Source of the DNA: Amycolatopsis sp. GM8
GTDB taxonomy: Bacteria; Actinomycetota; Actinomycetes; Mycobacteriales; Pseudonocardiaceae
DNA: 64,000 nt
Assembly: GCF_021653975.1 (NCBI RefSeq)
Contig: NZ_JAJKFK010000014.1
Span: 1-64,000, forward strand
Direction of reading: 5' to 3'
Within the stretch, counting starts at the first letter, position 1. Each line of letters opens with the position of its first letter. Positions 16,499-24,465 of the stretch are shown here, piece after piece. A program made the position numbers and the translations under genes. Below the pieces are notes generated by a model. That model was not told the origin of the DNA and searched no databases. It saw only the letters and a program-made list of their open reading frames with translations.

Positions 16499-17368
16499 TC
16501 AGAAGCGGTCGAGGTCGCGGGCGAAGTGGATGTCGCCGTCGAAGTGCGAGGCGACGAGCTGTCTCGCGGCGGCCAGGTCGGCGTCGTCGACGCCGACGTG
16601 CGTCAGCACGATGGCGCGCACGCCCGCCCGGGCGGCCAGCGTGCCGGCTTCGGAGGGAGACAGGTGCTCGCGCTCGAAGTGCTGCTTCACGAACTCGGCG
16701 ACGGCGGGTCCCTTGTCGCGCAACGCGGGCGGGACGCGGTTCGGGTCGTTGATCTCGCTGATCAGCAGGTCGGCGTCCTGCGCCAGCTGTGCCACGTTCA
16801 GGCTGGGGCCGGTGTCCCCGGTGTAGACGATCGCGCGGCCGGGCGTGCCGAACCGGAACGACAGCGACTGGAAACGCGCGTTGTCGTCGCTGTCCGGCGG
16901 GAAGCTGTAGTGCGTGTTCACGGCTGCCCGCACGTGGATCTCGTCGAGGTCGAACTCGTCCCCCTCGGTGACCTCGACGGCGGTGACGGCGGGGATCGGG
17001 CTGACCCGCGGGTTGGTGGCGTGGCCGAGATCGGCCAGGTAGCGCAGTGCCGCGGTGAGGTGGCCGACCAGTTCGGCGGTGCCGGGCGGCCCGTAGATGG
17101 TCAGCGGTCCGCCGACGCGCGGCTGCAACCGCCTGCCGAGCAGCGCGAACAGCCCACCCGTGTGGTCTATGTGCAGGTGGCTGAGCACGACGGCCCGCAC
17201 GTCGGCCAGCCGCGCGCCCGCCCTGGCGATCTGGTCGACGGCACTGTCGCCGGCGTCCACGAGCACCGCCCAGCCCGGCCGGTGCAGCAGGTTCGCCGGT
17301 TGCGCCCGGGTGCCGTGTGCGTTCGGGCCCGCGGCCGTGCCGAGGGTGGTCCAGGTCAGCGCGGTCAC
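16499..17368 (-). CDS. MBL-fold metallohydrolase (RNase Z / arylsulfatase-like subgroup)
   Basis: 289-residue metallo-beta-lactamase-fold enzyme. The zinc motif is HLHIDHTGG near residue 62, with later ligands in YTGDTGPS, ISEIND and LTHVGVDD. Its shape (LGTAAGP... NLLH... VDAGDS) is that of the RNase Z-like group, which in such operons usually acts on small molecules. The start is the GTG at 17368, overlapping the upstream stop as GTGA. Second gene of the operon. Confidence 0.85.
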   Translation of the reverse strand: MTALTWTTLGTAAGPNAHGTRAQPANLLHRPGWAVLVDAGDSAVDQIARAGARLADVRAVVLSHLHIDHTGGLFALLGRRLQPRVGGPLTIYGPPGTAELVGHLTAALRYLADLGHATNPRVSPIPAVTAVEVTEGDEFDLDEIHVRAAVNTHYSFPPDSDDNARFQSLSFRFGTPGRAIVYTGDTGPSLNVAQLAQDADLLISEINDPNRVPPALRDKGPAVAEFVKQHFEREHLSPSEAGTLAARAGVRAIVLTHVGVDDADLAAARQLVASHFDGDIHFARDLDRF

Positions 17369-17784
17369 GACGCGCTCCCGAACAGCTTCGGGTGCAGCCC
17401 CGGCCCGAACACCGTGACCACGACGACGATCAGTGCCGCCACGATCCAGTCGGCGGCGCCGACGCCCATCGCACTGAGCACCTCGGTGACGACGAACGCA
17501 CCCACGATCAGGCCGCCCTTGGCGATCAGCAGCCACCCCGTGTGCAGCGACGGACCCGCCAAGCGGCCCATCCGGCGGGCGACGGCCTGCACGACGGCGA
17601 GCACGGTCCGCACCGCGAGCACCGTGATGACCAGGCGCAGCAGCGTCTCCCACGGCGGCTCGCCGGAATGCCACGCCCACAGCACGCCGATCAGCACGCC
17701 CGCGACCAGGTACCACACGCGCAACGGGACCCTGCTCAGCCGTGATCCCGCGGCGGCCGGCCGATGGGTTTCCAGTGGGGACAT
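17365..17784 (-). CDS. small membrane protein, four predicted TM segments
   Basis: 139-residue protein I do not recognise. Hydrophobic segments lie at about 24-42, 48-68, 83-104 and 110-128, separated by basic stretches (RRMGR). The ATG at 17784 has GAAGGA 5 nt upstream. It is the first gene of the operon read away from the TetR gene; the MBL gene overlaps its stop. It could help move the substrate or product of the hydrolases, but nothing in the sequence proves it. Confidence 0.7.
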   Translation of the reverse strand: MSPLETHRPAAAGSRLSRVPLRVWYLVAGVLIGVLWAWHSGEPPWETLLRLVITVLAVRTVLAVVQAVARRMGRLAGPSLHTGWLLIAKGGLIVGAFVVTEVLSAMGVGAADWIVAALIVVVVTVFGPGLHPKLFGSAS

Positions 17785-17805
17785 CGGATCCTTCCCGTTC
17801 TAAAC

Positions 17806-17820
17806 GGACTTAGTATGTCC
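17806..17820. promoter_or_regulatory. operator repeat 1 (TetR candidate)
   Basis: GGACT-N5-TGTCC followed by ACTT. It matches the second copy at 17849-17863 in all defined positions and has imperfect dyad symmetry. It lies between the start of the membrane-protein gene and the TetR gene. Confidence 0.6.
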
Positions 17821-17848
17821 ACTTACGGCGGCGACTCTAGCACGAATC

Positions 17849-17863
17849 GGACTCGATGTGTCC
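17849..17863. promoter_or_regulatory. operator repeat 2 (TetR candidate)
   Basis: GGACT-N5-TGTCC followed by ACTT, the same pattern as copy 1. The centres are 43 bp apart, about four helical turns, so two dimers could bind the same face. It sits 30 nt before the TetR start codon. Confidence 0.6.
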
Positions 17864-17893
17864 ACTTGTCTTGGGCCGACTTATGCTCGGGGC

Positions 17894-18568
17894 ATGACAG
17901 TCCCGTCGGAGCCCGTGCCGCTGCGCGCGGACGCCCAGCGCAACCGCGAGCGCATCCTCGCCGCGGCGGCCGAGGTGTTCGCCACCCGAGGCCTGGAGGC
18001 CACACTGCACGACGTCGCCGCGCATGCCGGTGTCGGTGTCGGCACGGTCTACCGCCGTTTCCCGGACAAGAAGGCGCTCGTCGAGGCACTGTTCGACACG
18101 GCGCTCGGGGAACTCCTCACCATCGCCGAACGCGCCGCCGCCGTCGACGATCCGTGGGAAGCGCTCACCCAGCTGCTGCGCGACCTCACCCTCCGGGCCG
18201 CCGCGGACAGCGGGTTGCGCCAGGTGCTCGGCAACCAGGCCGTCGGCAGGGACACGTTCGCCGCGACACGGCAACGCCTCGCCCTGGTCGCCGCGCGGCT
18301 GCTGCGCCGCGCCCAGGAACAGGGCACGGTCCGCGCCGACCTGGAGTATGTCGACCTGGCCATGCTGTGGCGCATGCTCACCACAGTCGCCGAGGAGACC
18401 CAACCCGTCCGCCCCGACGCCTGGCAGCGCTACCTGGAGATCACCCTCGACGGCCTGCGCGCCCGGCCCGATCAGCAGCCATTGTCCGTGCCACCGTTGT
18501 CGGTCGTCGAAATGGCCGGCGTCCGTACCCCACAGCCCCGCACCGACGGGAGGACCAGGAGCCGCTGA
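17894..18568 (+). CDS. TetR family transcriptional regulator
   Basis: 224-residue repressor. The N-terminal HTH is typical: ILAAAAEVFATRGLEATLHDVAAHAGVG, then GTVYRRFPDKKALVEAL (residues about 18-62). The C-terminal ligand domain is helical and unassigned. The ATG at 17894 is preferred: TATGCT lies 6 nt upstream (leaderless) and the family N-terminus fits. It is divergent from the membrane protein/MBL/amidohydrolase/cyclase operon and likely represses it and itself through the two repeats in the gap. Confidence 0.88.
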   Translation: MTVPSEPVPLRADAQRNRERILAAAAEVFATRGLEATLHDVAAHAGVGVGTVYRRFPDKKALVEALFDTALGELLTIAERAAAVDDPWEALTQLLRDLTLRAAADSGLRQVLGNQAVGRDTFAATRQRLALVAARLLRRAQEQGTVRADLEYVDLAMLWRMLTTVAEETQPVRPDAWQRYLEITLDGLRARPDQQPLSVPPLSVVEMAGVRTPQPRTDGRTRSR

Positions 18569-18592
18569 TGCAGCCAGCAGCTCATACCCAGC

Positions 18593-18625
18593 CCGGAATC
18601 CAGCTCCTGTAGCGCTGGATTCCGG
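18593..18625. terminator. bidirectional terminator between tetR-type gene and pheT
   Basis: A perfect 12-bp inverted repeat, CCGGAATCCAGC / GCTGGATTCCGG, with a 9-nt loop. It lies between convergent genes ending at 18568 and 18633. Confidence 0.8.
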
Positions 18626-18632
18626 TGGGGCG

Positions 18633-21161
18633 TCAGCCTCTCAGGGCCGCGCCGAACCGGGAGGCCGCTTCGGCGACCGCCGCGTCGCGGGCCTTGGTCG
18701 CCTCTTCGACGGTCAGCGTCCGGTCCGGGGCGCGGAACCGCAGCTTGTACGCCACGGACCGCTTGCCCTCGCCGACCTGGCCACCGCTGTAGAGGTCGAA
18801 CAGCCGGACGTCCTCCAGCAGTTCGCCACCGCCGGCGGTGACGGCCTCGGCCAGGTCGGCTGCCGGGACCTTGGCGTCCACGACGAGCGCGATGTCCAGC
18901 AGCACCGGCGGGTAGGGCGAAACGGACGGCGCGGGGCGGTCCAGCGGCAGCGGGATCGCGTCCAGATCGAGCTCCATCGCCACGGTCCGCTTGGGCAGCC
19001 CGAGCGCCTCCACGACCTTCGGGTGCAGCTCGCCCGCGTGCCCCACCGGCCAGTCACCGACGAGCAGTTCGGCGCAGCGGCCCGGATGCCACGGCGCGAG
19101 GTCGGACGCGCGGATCCGCAGTTCGATCCCGGACGCCGCCGCGACGGTGCGCGCGGCCTGGACCGCGTCGGCCCAGTCCGCCTGCTCGCCCTCACCCCAC
19201 CAGCCGGACCGGACGCGCTGACCGGCCAGGACCACGGCCACATGCAGCGGTTGCGCCGGGACGGCGGCCTCCAGCAAGGCCAGCTCTTCGTCGCTGGGCC
19301 GGTGATCGACCGCGAGGTCCGGCACCGGCAGCGGGCTCGCGCTGGGCAGCACGACCTGTCCGATGTGGAACAGCGCGAGATCCCGCAGCCCCCGGGAAAC
19401 GTTGCGCTGCACCGTTTCCAGCAGGCCCGGCAGCAACGAGCTGGCCATCTGGTCCTTGTCGGCCTCGAGCGGGTTGCGCACCTTCACCGTGTGCCGGCGC
19501 ACGTCGTCCTCGGCGAGGCCGAACGCGTCCCAGGTCGCGGCGGACATGAACGGGAACGGCAGCACCTCGACATAGCCGGCTTCGGCCAGCGCGCGCGCGA
19601 CGGTACGGCGGCGGCGCTGTGTCTCGGTGAGCCCCGCGCCGGGCGGCGCCGGCGGCAGGGTCGACGGGATGCTGTCGTAGCCCTCGAGCCGCAGCACCTC
19701 CTCCACGAGATCGGCCGGCTGAAGCAGATCGCCGCGCCACGTCGGCGGCACGGCGGTGACCAGCGCGGCCCCCTCGTCGGAGGTGCCGACCTGGACCTTG
19801 CAGCCGATCTGGCCGAGACGGCGGACGGTCACCCCGCGCTCGTAGCGGATGCCCGCGATCCGGTCGGGCAGGTCGATCGGCATGGTCACCGGCGCCATCG
19901 GCTCGACGTGGCCGACGTCGGTGCGGCCCGGCTGGATGCTGCCCTCGCCGTAGCGGCGCAGCAGGCGGGCGGCGAGTTCGACGGCCGCGGCGCACAGCCC
20001 CGGGTCGGTGAACCGCTCGAACCGCTTGGCCGCCTCGGAGAACAGCTTGTGCCGGCGGGCGGTGCGGCTGATCGACGCCGGGTCCCAGTGCGCGGCTTCG
20101 AGCAGCACGTCGGTGCTCTCCGGGCTGATCTCGGTGCTCGCCCCACCCATGGTGCCGGCCAGCGAGATCACCCCGCTGTCGTCGGCGATCACCATGTCGT
20201 CCGGGTCGAGCGTGCGCTCGACGTCGTCGAGGGTGGTCAGCCGCTCGCCGGGCTCGGCCCGGCGGACGACCAGATCGCCCTTCACCGACGAGGTGTCGAA
20301 GGCGTGCAGCGGGTGGCCGAGCTCGAGCATCACGTAGTTGGTCACGTCCACGGCCAGCGAGATGGACCGGATGCCGGCCAGCAGCAGCCGGCGGCGCATC
20401 CACCACGGGGTGGGTGCGGTGGCGTCGAGCCCGGTGATCCGGCGGAGCACGAACCGGCTACAGCCGGTCTCGTCCTCGATCCGCACCGGCCAGGCCTCGC
20501 CTTCGGGCTCGGGCAGGCCGAGCGCGGCCGGGTCGCCGAACGGGACGTCGAGCGCGCACGCCAGCTCGCGAGCGAGGCCGCGGACCGACAGCGCGTAGCC
20601 GCGGTCCGGGGTGGGCACGAGGTCGAGCACCGTGTCGCCGAGCCCGAGCACCTCGCGCGCGTCGTCCCCGGGCGACGCCGTGGACGAGGGCAGCACCAGG
20701 ATCCCGGTGTGGTCCTCGCCGAGGCCGAGCTCGCGGGCGGAGCAGATCATGCCGTCGCTGACGCGGCCGTAGGTCTTGCGCTGCGCGATGGCGAACCCAC
20801 CAGGCAGCACACTGCCGGGCAGCGCCACCACCACGAGGTCGCCCTCGACGAAGTTGGTCGCGCCGCAGACGATGCCGCGGGTGTGGATGCCGTGCGGGCC
20901 CTGCTCGTCCTCATCGGAGTCGGAGTCGGAGTCGTCCGGCTCTTCACCGGTCTCGACCCGGCAGTAGCGGATCGGCTTCTTGAACTCGGTCAGCTCCTCG
21001 ATCTCGGCGACGCGACCGATCACGACCGGCCCGGTCACGTCGTCGAGCGAGTGCACGTCGTCGACCTCGATCCCGATCCGGACGAAGGCGTCGGCCAGCT
21101 CCTGCGGCCCGACTTCGCCGGCGTCGAGATGCTCGATGAGCCAGCTCACGGGGACTCGCAC
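18633..21161 (-). CDS. pheT: phenylalanyl-tRNA synthetase beta subunit
   Basis: 842-residue beta chain of the (alpha-beta)2 PheRS. In order: the N-terminal domain and EMAP-like tRNA-binding domain (residues about 40-160), the B3/B4 editing region, B5, the catalytic-like core (RLEGYDSIPSTLPP), and the C-terminal FDX-ACB anticodon-binding domain (PPVLLDIALVVD to the end). The start is GTG at 21161 with GGAGG 5 nt upstream; it shares its first base with the pheS stop (TAGTG). Residues 73-87 form an acidic DSDSDSDEDE insert in the EMAP-like domain. Confidence 0.97.
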   Translation of the reverse strand: MRVPVSWLIEHLDAGEVGPQELADAFVRIGIEVDDVHSLDDVTGPVVIGRVAEIEELTEFKKPIRYCRVETGEEPDDSDSDSDEDEQGPHGIHTRGIVCGATNFVEGDLVVVALPGSVLPGGFAIAQRKTYGRVSDGMICSARELGLGEDHTGILVLPSSTASPGDDAREVLGLGDTVLDLVPTPDRGYALSVRGLARELACALDVPFGDPAALGLPEPEGEAWPVRIEDETGCSRFVLRRITGLDATAPTPWWMRRRLLLAGIRSISLAVDVTNYVMLELGHPLHAFDTSSVKGDLVVRRAEPGERLTTLDDVERTLDPDDMVIADDSGVISLAGTMGGASTEISPESTDVLLEAAHWDPASISRTARRHKLFSEAAKRFERFTDPGLCAAAVELAARLLRRYGEGSIQPGRTDVGHVEPMAPVTMPIDLPDRIAGIRYERGVTVRRLGQIGCKVQVGTSDEGAALVTAVPPTWRGDLLQPADLVEEVLRLEGYDSIPSTLPPAPPGAGLTETQRRRRTVARALAEAGYVEVLPFPFMSAATWDAFGLAEDDVRRHTVKVRNPLEADKDQMASSLLPGLLETVQRNVSRGLRDLALFHIGQVVLPSASPLPVPDLAVDHRPSDEELALLEAAVPAQPLHVAVVLAGQRVRSGWWGEGEQADWADAVQAARTVAAASGIELRIRASDLAPWHPGRCAELLVGDWPVGHAGELHPKVVEALGLPKRTVAMELDLDAIPLPLDRPAPSVSPYPPVLLDIALVVDAKVPAADLAEAVTAGGGELLEDVRLFDLYSGGQVGEGKRSVAYKLRFRAPDRTLTVEEATKARDAAVAEAASRFGAALRG

Positions 21162-22228
21162 TATGCCTCCGTTCCGAAGGGAAGGGTGAAGCGGACATCG
21201 CCTTCGACCATGTCGCGCATGTCGGGGATGCCGTTGCGGAACTGCAGGGTGCGCTCCAGGCCCATGCCGAACGCGAAACCCGAATACACCTCCGCGTCGA
21301 CGCCGCAGGCGCGCAGCACGTTGGGGTTGACCATGCCGCAGCCGCCCCACTCGACCCAGCCGGGGCCGCCCTTCTTCTCCTCGAACCACACATCGACCTC
21401 GGCCGAGGGCTCGGTGAACGGGAAGAAGTGCGGGCGCAGGCGAGTCTTGGACGCGCTGCCGAACATGGCGCGCGCGAACGCGTCGAGCGTGCCCTTGAGG
21501 TGGGCCATCGTGATGCCCTTGTCCACCGCGAGGCCCTCGACCTGGGAGAACACGGGGGTGTGGGTGGAGTCCAGCTCGTCCGTGCGGTAGGTGCGGCCGG
21601 GGCACACGACGTACACCGGCAGGTCGCGGTGCAACAGCGCGCGGGCCTGCACCGGTGAGGTGTGCGTGCGCAGCACGAGGCCGGAACCCGGCTCGCCGAC
21701 GTAGAACGTGTCCTGCATCTGGCGGGCGGGATGGTCCTTGCCGAAGTTCAGCGCGTCGAAGTTGAACCACTCGGCCTCGAGCTCGGGGCCTTCGGCGACC
21801 TCCCAGCCCATCCCGACGAACACGTCCGCGACGCGCTCGCTGACGGTCGTGACCGGATGGCGCGCGCCGCGGGGGACGCGGTCCCACGGCAGCGTCACGT
21901 CGACGGCTTCATCGCGCAGCACACGCTCGTCACGCTCGATCTGCAGCGCCGCGCGGCGGGCGTCGAAGGCACCCTGGATCGCCTGGCGGGCCTCGTTGAC
22001 CCGCTTGCCCGCCTCGGCCTTCTCGGCCTTCGCCAGCGCGCCGATGGCGCGGCGGGCGAGCAGCAGCGGCGAGTGGTCGCCGAGGTGCGCGGGCTTGACG
22101 GCCGCCAGCGCGTCGAGGTCGGCCGCCTTGGCGAACTCGGTCCCGGCGTGCTCGATCGCGGCCTGCAGGGTCTCCGGCTTCAGCTCGTCGGCCGGCTGCG
22201 GTTCCTGCTTGTCGTTGGCTCCGGACAT
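21161..22228 (-). CDS. pheS: phenylalanyl-tRNA synthetase alpha subunit
   Basis: 355-residue catalytic chain. It has an N-terminal coiled coil (LLARRAIGALAKAEKAEAG), class II motif 2 (LRTHTSPVQAR), the FEGL-type element (here FSQVEGLAVDKG) and motif 3 (GFAFGMGLERTLQFR). The ATG at 22228 has GAGGAG 4 nt upstream. Confidence 0.97.
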   Translation of the reverse strand: MSGANDKQEPQPADELKPETLQAAIEHAGTEFAKAADLDALAAVKPAHLGDHSPLLLARRAIGALAKAEKAEAGKRVNEARQAIQGAFDARRAALQIERDERVLRDEAVDVTLPWDRVPRGARHPVTTVSERVADVFVGMGWEVAEGPELEAEWFNFDALNFGKDHPARQMQDTFYVGEPGSGLVLRTHTSPVQARALLHRDLPVYVVCPGRTYRTDELDSTHTPVFSQVEGLAVDKGITMAHLKGTLDAFARAMFGSASKTRLRPHFFPFTEPSAEVDVWFEEKKGGPGWVEWGGCGMVNPNVLRACGVDAEVYSGFAFGMGLERTLQFRNGIPDMRDMVEGDVRFTLPFGTEA

Positions 22229-22293
22229 AACTCCTCAGCGTCCGCTGGACGGTTGGCGGCTCGGCGCGAGCACACGTAAGCGATTACCGGCAG

Positions 22294-22299
22294 ATTCTA
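22294..22299 (-). promoter_or_regulatory. candidate -10 of the pheST promoter
   Basis: The complement reads TAGAAT, a near-consensus -10, 65 nt before the pheS ATG and just after the methyltransferase stop. No good -35 is visible at 17-18 nt. The leader of about 58 nt is too short for a classical attenuator and I see no leader peptide. Confidence 0.4.
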
Positions 22300-22325
22300 G
22301 GCGACCGGGGTTCGGTCACGACCGG

Positions 22326-23171
22326 TCACCCTCCGCTCGACCTGCGCTCCGCGGCCGCGAGAGCCATCGCGCTGCCGTACAGGCAGACGGCGGCCGCGGT
22401 GGCCAGGTTGAGGCTCTCGGCGTGGCCGTAGATCGGGATGCGGACACCCTCGTCGACGGCCTCGAGAACTTGCGCGGGCAAGCCGTGCGCCTCGTTGCCG
22501 AACACCCAGGCCGTGGGTGTGCCGAGTGCCAGCGAGTCCAGCTCGGTCTTCGCGTAGCCGTCGGCACCCAGCAGGCGCAGCCCGGCGGCGCGGCACAGGT
22601 CGAGCGCGGCGGGCACATCGCGGACCCGCGTCAGCGGGACGTGGAACAGGCTGCCGGCGGAGGCGCGCACGCACTTGCCGTTGTGCGGGTCGACACTGTC
22701 ACCCGCGAGGAGCACGGCGTCGGCCCCGGCCGCGTCGGCGACGCGGATGACCGTGCCCGCGTTGCCGGGATCGGCCACGTCCACGAGGACGGCGACCAGC
22801 CGGGCGGCGGGTGGGAGCACGGTGTCGAGCGGGCGGTCCAGCAGCTCGCAGACCGCGACAATGCCTTGCGGCGTAACGGTTTCCGAGAGTGCCGCCGCGG
22901 CGCGGTCGGTAACCGGCGAGACCCGGGCGCCGGCCGAGCGGGCGGCGGCGACCAGGTCCGGATGCGCCTCCGCGGCGCGAGCCGTCACGAACAGCTCGTG
23001 CACGAAGCCCCGCTCGCGGGCGAGGGCGGCGCCGACGGCGTTCGCGCCCTCGGCGAGGAACCGGCCCGCCTCCTCCCGCTCCGACCGCCGCGTCAGGCGG
23101 CGGGCAGCAACGACCCGGGGGGACCGCTGGGTGAACGGTTCCGCCCCGGGCCGGGTGGGATTCGTGCTCAG
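22326..23171 (-). CDS. TrmH/SpoU family RNA 2'-O-methyltransferase
   Basis: 281-residue SPOUT methylase that uses SAM to methylate a ribose in rRNA or tRNA. All three motifs are visible: VADPGNAGTVIRVADAAGAD (motif 1, catalytic Arg), VFGNEAHGL (motif 2) and IPIYGHAESLNLATAAAV (motif 3, the knot). The frame has no ATG, GTG or TTG near its natural start. A CTG at 23171 overlaps the rplT stop as CTGA and is the likely start. The same gene order (rplT then a TsnR-type gene, then pheS) is known in mycobacteria. The exact target base cannot be told. Confidence 0.9.
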   Translation of the reverse strand: MSTNPTRPGAEPFTQRSPRVVAARRLTRRSEREEAGRFLAEGANAVGAALARERGFVHELFVTARAAEAHPDLVAAARSAGARVSPVTDRAAAALSETVTPQGIVAVCELLDRPLDTVLPPAARLVAVLVDVADPGNAGTVIRVADAAGADAVLLAGDSVDPHNGKCVRASAGSLFHVPLTRVRDVPAALDLCRAAGLRLLGADGYAKTELDSLALGTPTAWVFGNEAHGLPAQVLEAVDEGVRIPIYGHAESLNLATAAAVCLYGSAMALAAAERRSSGG

Positions 23172-23554
23172 GCCGACTTCTTCTCCGTGTCGGGCCCGGT
23201 CGTCACGTTCTGCTTGGCGACCTCGGCGAGCGCCGCGAACGCGGCGGCGTCGTTGACGGCCAGGTCGGCCAGCACCTTGCGGTCGACCTCGACCCCGGCG
23301 GCCTTGAGGCCCTGGATGAACCGGTTGTAGGTCACGCCGTTCTGCCGGGCGGCCGCGTTGATCCGGGTGATCCACAGCTGGCGGAAGTCACCCTTGCGGG
23401 CACGGCGGTCCCGGTAGGCGTAGTTGAGCGAGTGGAGCGTCTGCTCCTTGGCCTTGCGGTACAACCGCGAACGCTGACCGCGGTAGCCGCTGGCCAGTTC
23501 GAGGGTTGCGCGACGCTTCTTCTGGGCGTTCACCGCCCGCTTGACGCGTGCCAC
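23168..23554 (-). CDS. rplT: ribosomal protein L20
   Basis: 128-residue 50S assembly protein. The family pattern is complete: MARVKRAVNAQKKRR, the long basic helix ending YAYRDRRARKGDFRQLWITRI, then NGVTYNRFIQGLK. A C-terminal extension of about ten residues (NVTTGPDTEKKSA) is typical of actinobacteria. Its stop overlaps the probable CTG start of the methyltransferase. Confidence 0.98.
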   Translation of the reverse strand: MARVKRAVNAQKKRRATLELASGYRGQRSRLYRKAKEQTLHSLNYAYRDRRARKGDFRQLWITRINAAARQNGVTYNRFIQGLKAAGVEVDRKVLADLAVNDAAAFAALAEVAKQNVTTGPDTEKKSA

Positions 23555-23632
23555 GGGTCCATCCTGTCGATCTCGGGGGGCGCGGGAGCCCCGGGTTTAC
23601 AGCAAAAAGTCCGGGAAAAGCCGGAAAGAGCG

Positions 23633-23827
23633 TCAGCGACCGAGGAGCCGCTTGACCCGGCCCACGTCGTTCTTGGCGATCTCGGTCGTGCCCTCCAGGC
23701 GGCGGGTGACCTTGCTGGCCTTCTTCTCCATCAGGTGCCGGCGGCCGGCCTTCTGACGGCGAAGCTTGCCGGTGCCGGTCACGCGGACCCGCTTCGAGGT
23801 CCCGCTGTGGGTCTTCATCTTGGGCAT
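23633..23827 (-). CDS. rpmI: ribosomal protein L35
   Basis: 64-residue basic 50S protein: MPKMKTHSGTSKRVRVTGTGKLRR and the C-terminal VKRLLGR-type end. The ATG at 23827 is preferred over one 9 codons upstream, because AAGGAG stands 9 nt before it and L35 always starts MPKMKT. A perfect hairpin lies just upstream. Confidence 0.97.
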   Translation of the reverse strand: MPKMKTHSGTSKRVRVTGTGKLRRQKAGRRHLMEKKASKVTRRLEGTTEIAKNDVGRVKRLLGR

Positions 23828-23847
23828 TCGTTGCTCTCCTTCAAAGT

Positions 23848-23875
23848 GCAGCACACCGGTCGCCCGGTGTGCTGC
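23848..23875 (-). promoter_or_regulatory. hairpin between infC and rpmI
   Basis: A perfect 12-bp stem, GCAGCACACCGG / CCGGTGTGCTGC, with a 4-nt loop. It sits in the infC-rpmI gap immediately before the rpmI ribosome-binding site and has no T-tract. It could be a processing site, a partial attenuator or a ribosomal-protein autoregulatory element; this is inference. Confidence 0.6.
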
Positions 23876-23910
23876 GGACTGCGTCTCCGGCTTGGGGACC
23901 GGCAGGGCCG

Positions 23911-24465
23911 TCAGGACTCGACCGGTTCCTTGACCGCCTTGGCCTTGGCCTTCGCGTTCTTGTGCGGCGCCAGCACCATGATCATGTTCCGGCCGTCCTG
24001 CTTCGGCGACGATTCGACGTAGCCGAGCTCCTGGACGTCGTCGGCGAGCTTCTGCAGCAGCCGGAAGCCGAGCTCCGGCCGGGACTGCTCGCGCCCGCGG
24101 AACATGATGGTGACCTTCACCTTGTTCCCGGCGGAGAGGAAGCGGGACACGTGCCCCTTCTTCGTCTCGTAGTCGTGCTGGTCGATCTTCGGACGCAGCT
24201 TCTGTTCCTTGATGACGGTCAGCTGCTGGTTCCGGCGTGACTCGCGGGCCTTCTGCGCGCTCTCGTACTTGAACTTGCCGTAGTCCATGAGCCTGCAGAC
24301 CGGCGGGTGCGCCTGCGCCGCGACCTCGACGAGGTCGAGATCCGCCTCCTGGGCGAGCCTGAGCGCATCCTCGATCCGGACGATACCGACCTGCTCACCG
24401 TTGGGTCCGACGAGCCGGACCTCGGGAACGCGGATGCGGTCGTTGATACGTGTCTCGGAGCTGAT
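23911..24465 (-). CDS. infC: translation initiation factor IF-3
   Basis: 184-residue factor that checks initiator tRNA and start codon on the 30S subunit. Reading from ATC at 24465 gives ISSETRINDRIRVPEVRLVG, then EADLDLVEVAAQAHPPVCRLMDYGK, the complete IF-3 N-domain; MDYGKFKYE is internal. The C-domain includes KVKVTIMFRGRE and VLAPHK. AGGAGG lies 5 nt before the ATC. infC commonly uses AUU/AUC/AUA so that IF-3 limits its own translation, which this start predicts. First gene of infC-rpmI-rplT-methylase. Confidence 0.95.
   Translation of the reverse strand: MSSETRINDRIRVPEVRLVGPNGEQVGIVRIEDALRLAQEADLDLVEVAAQAHPPVCRLMDYGKFKYESAQKARESRRNQQLTVIKEQKLRPKIDQHDYETKKGHVSRFLSAGNKVKVTIMFRGREQSRPELGFRLLQKLADDVQELGYVESSPKQDGRNMIMVLAPHKNAKAKAKAVKEPVES

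Noticed and set aside
18024..21590. Very long open frame on the plus strand opposite pheT
   Set aside because: It is antisense to the fully conserved pheT/pheS genes, shows Arg/Gly/Asp-biased low-complexity protein, no motif, and no ribosome-binding site. Long antisense frames are expected at 70 % GC.
22229..22325. Phe-rich leader peptide attenuator for pheST
   Set aside because: No short frame with repeated Phe codons and no terminator hairpin between the -10 and pheS.
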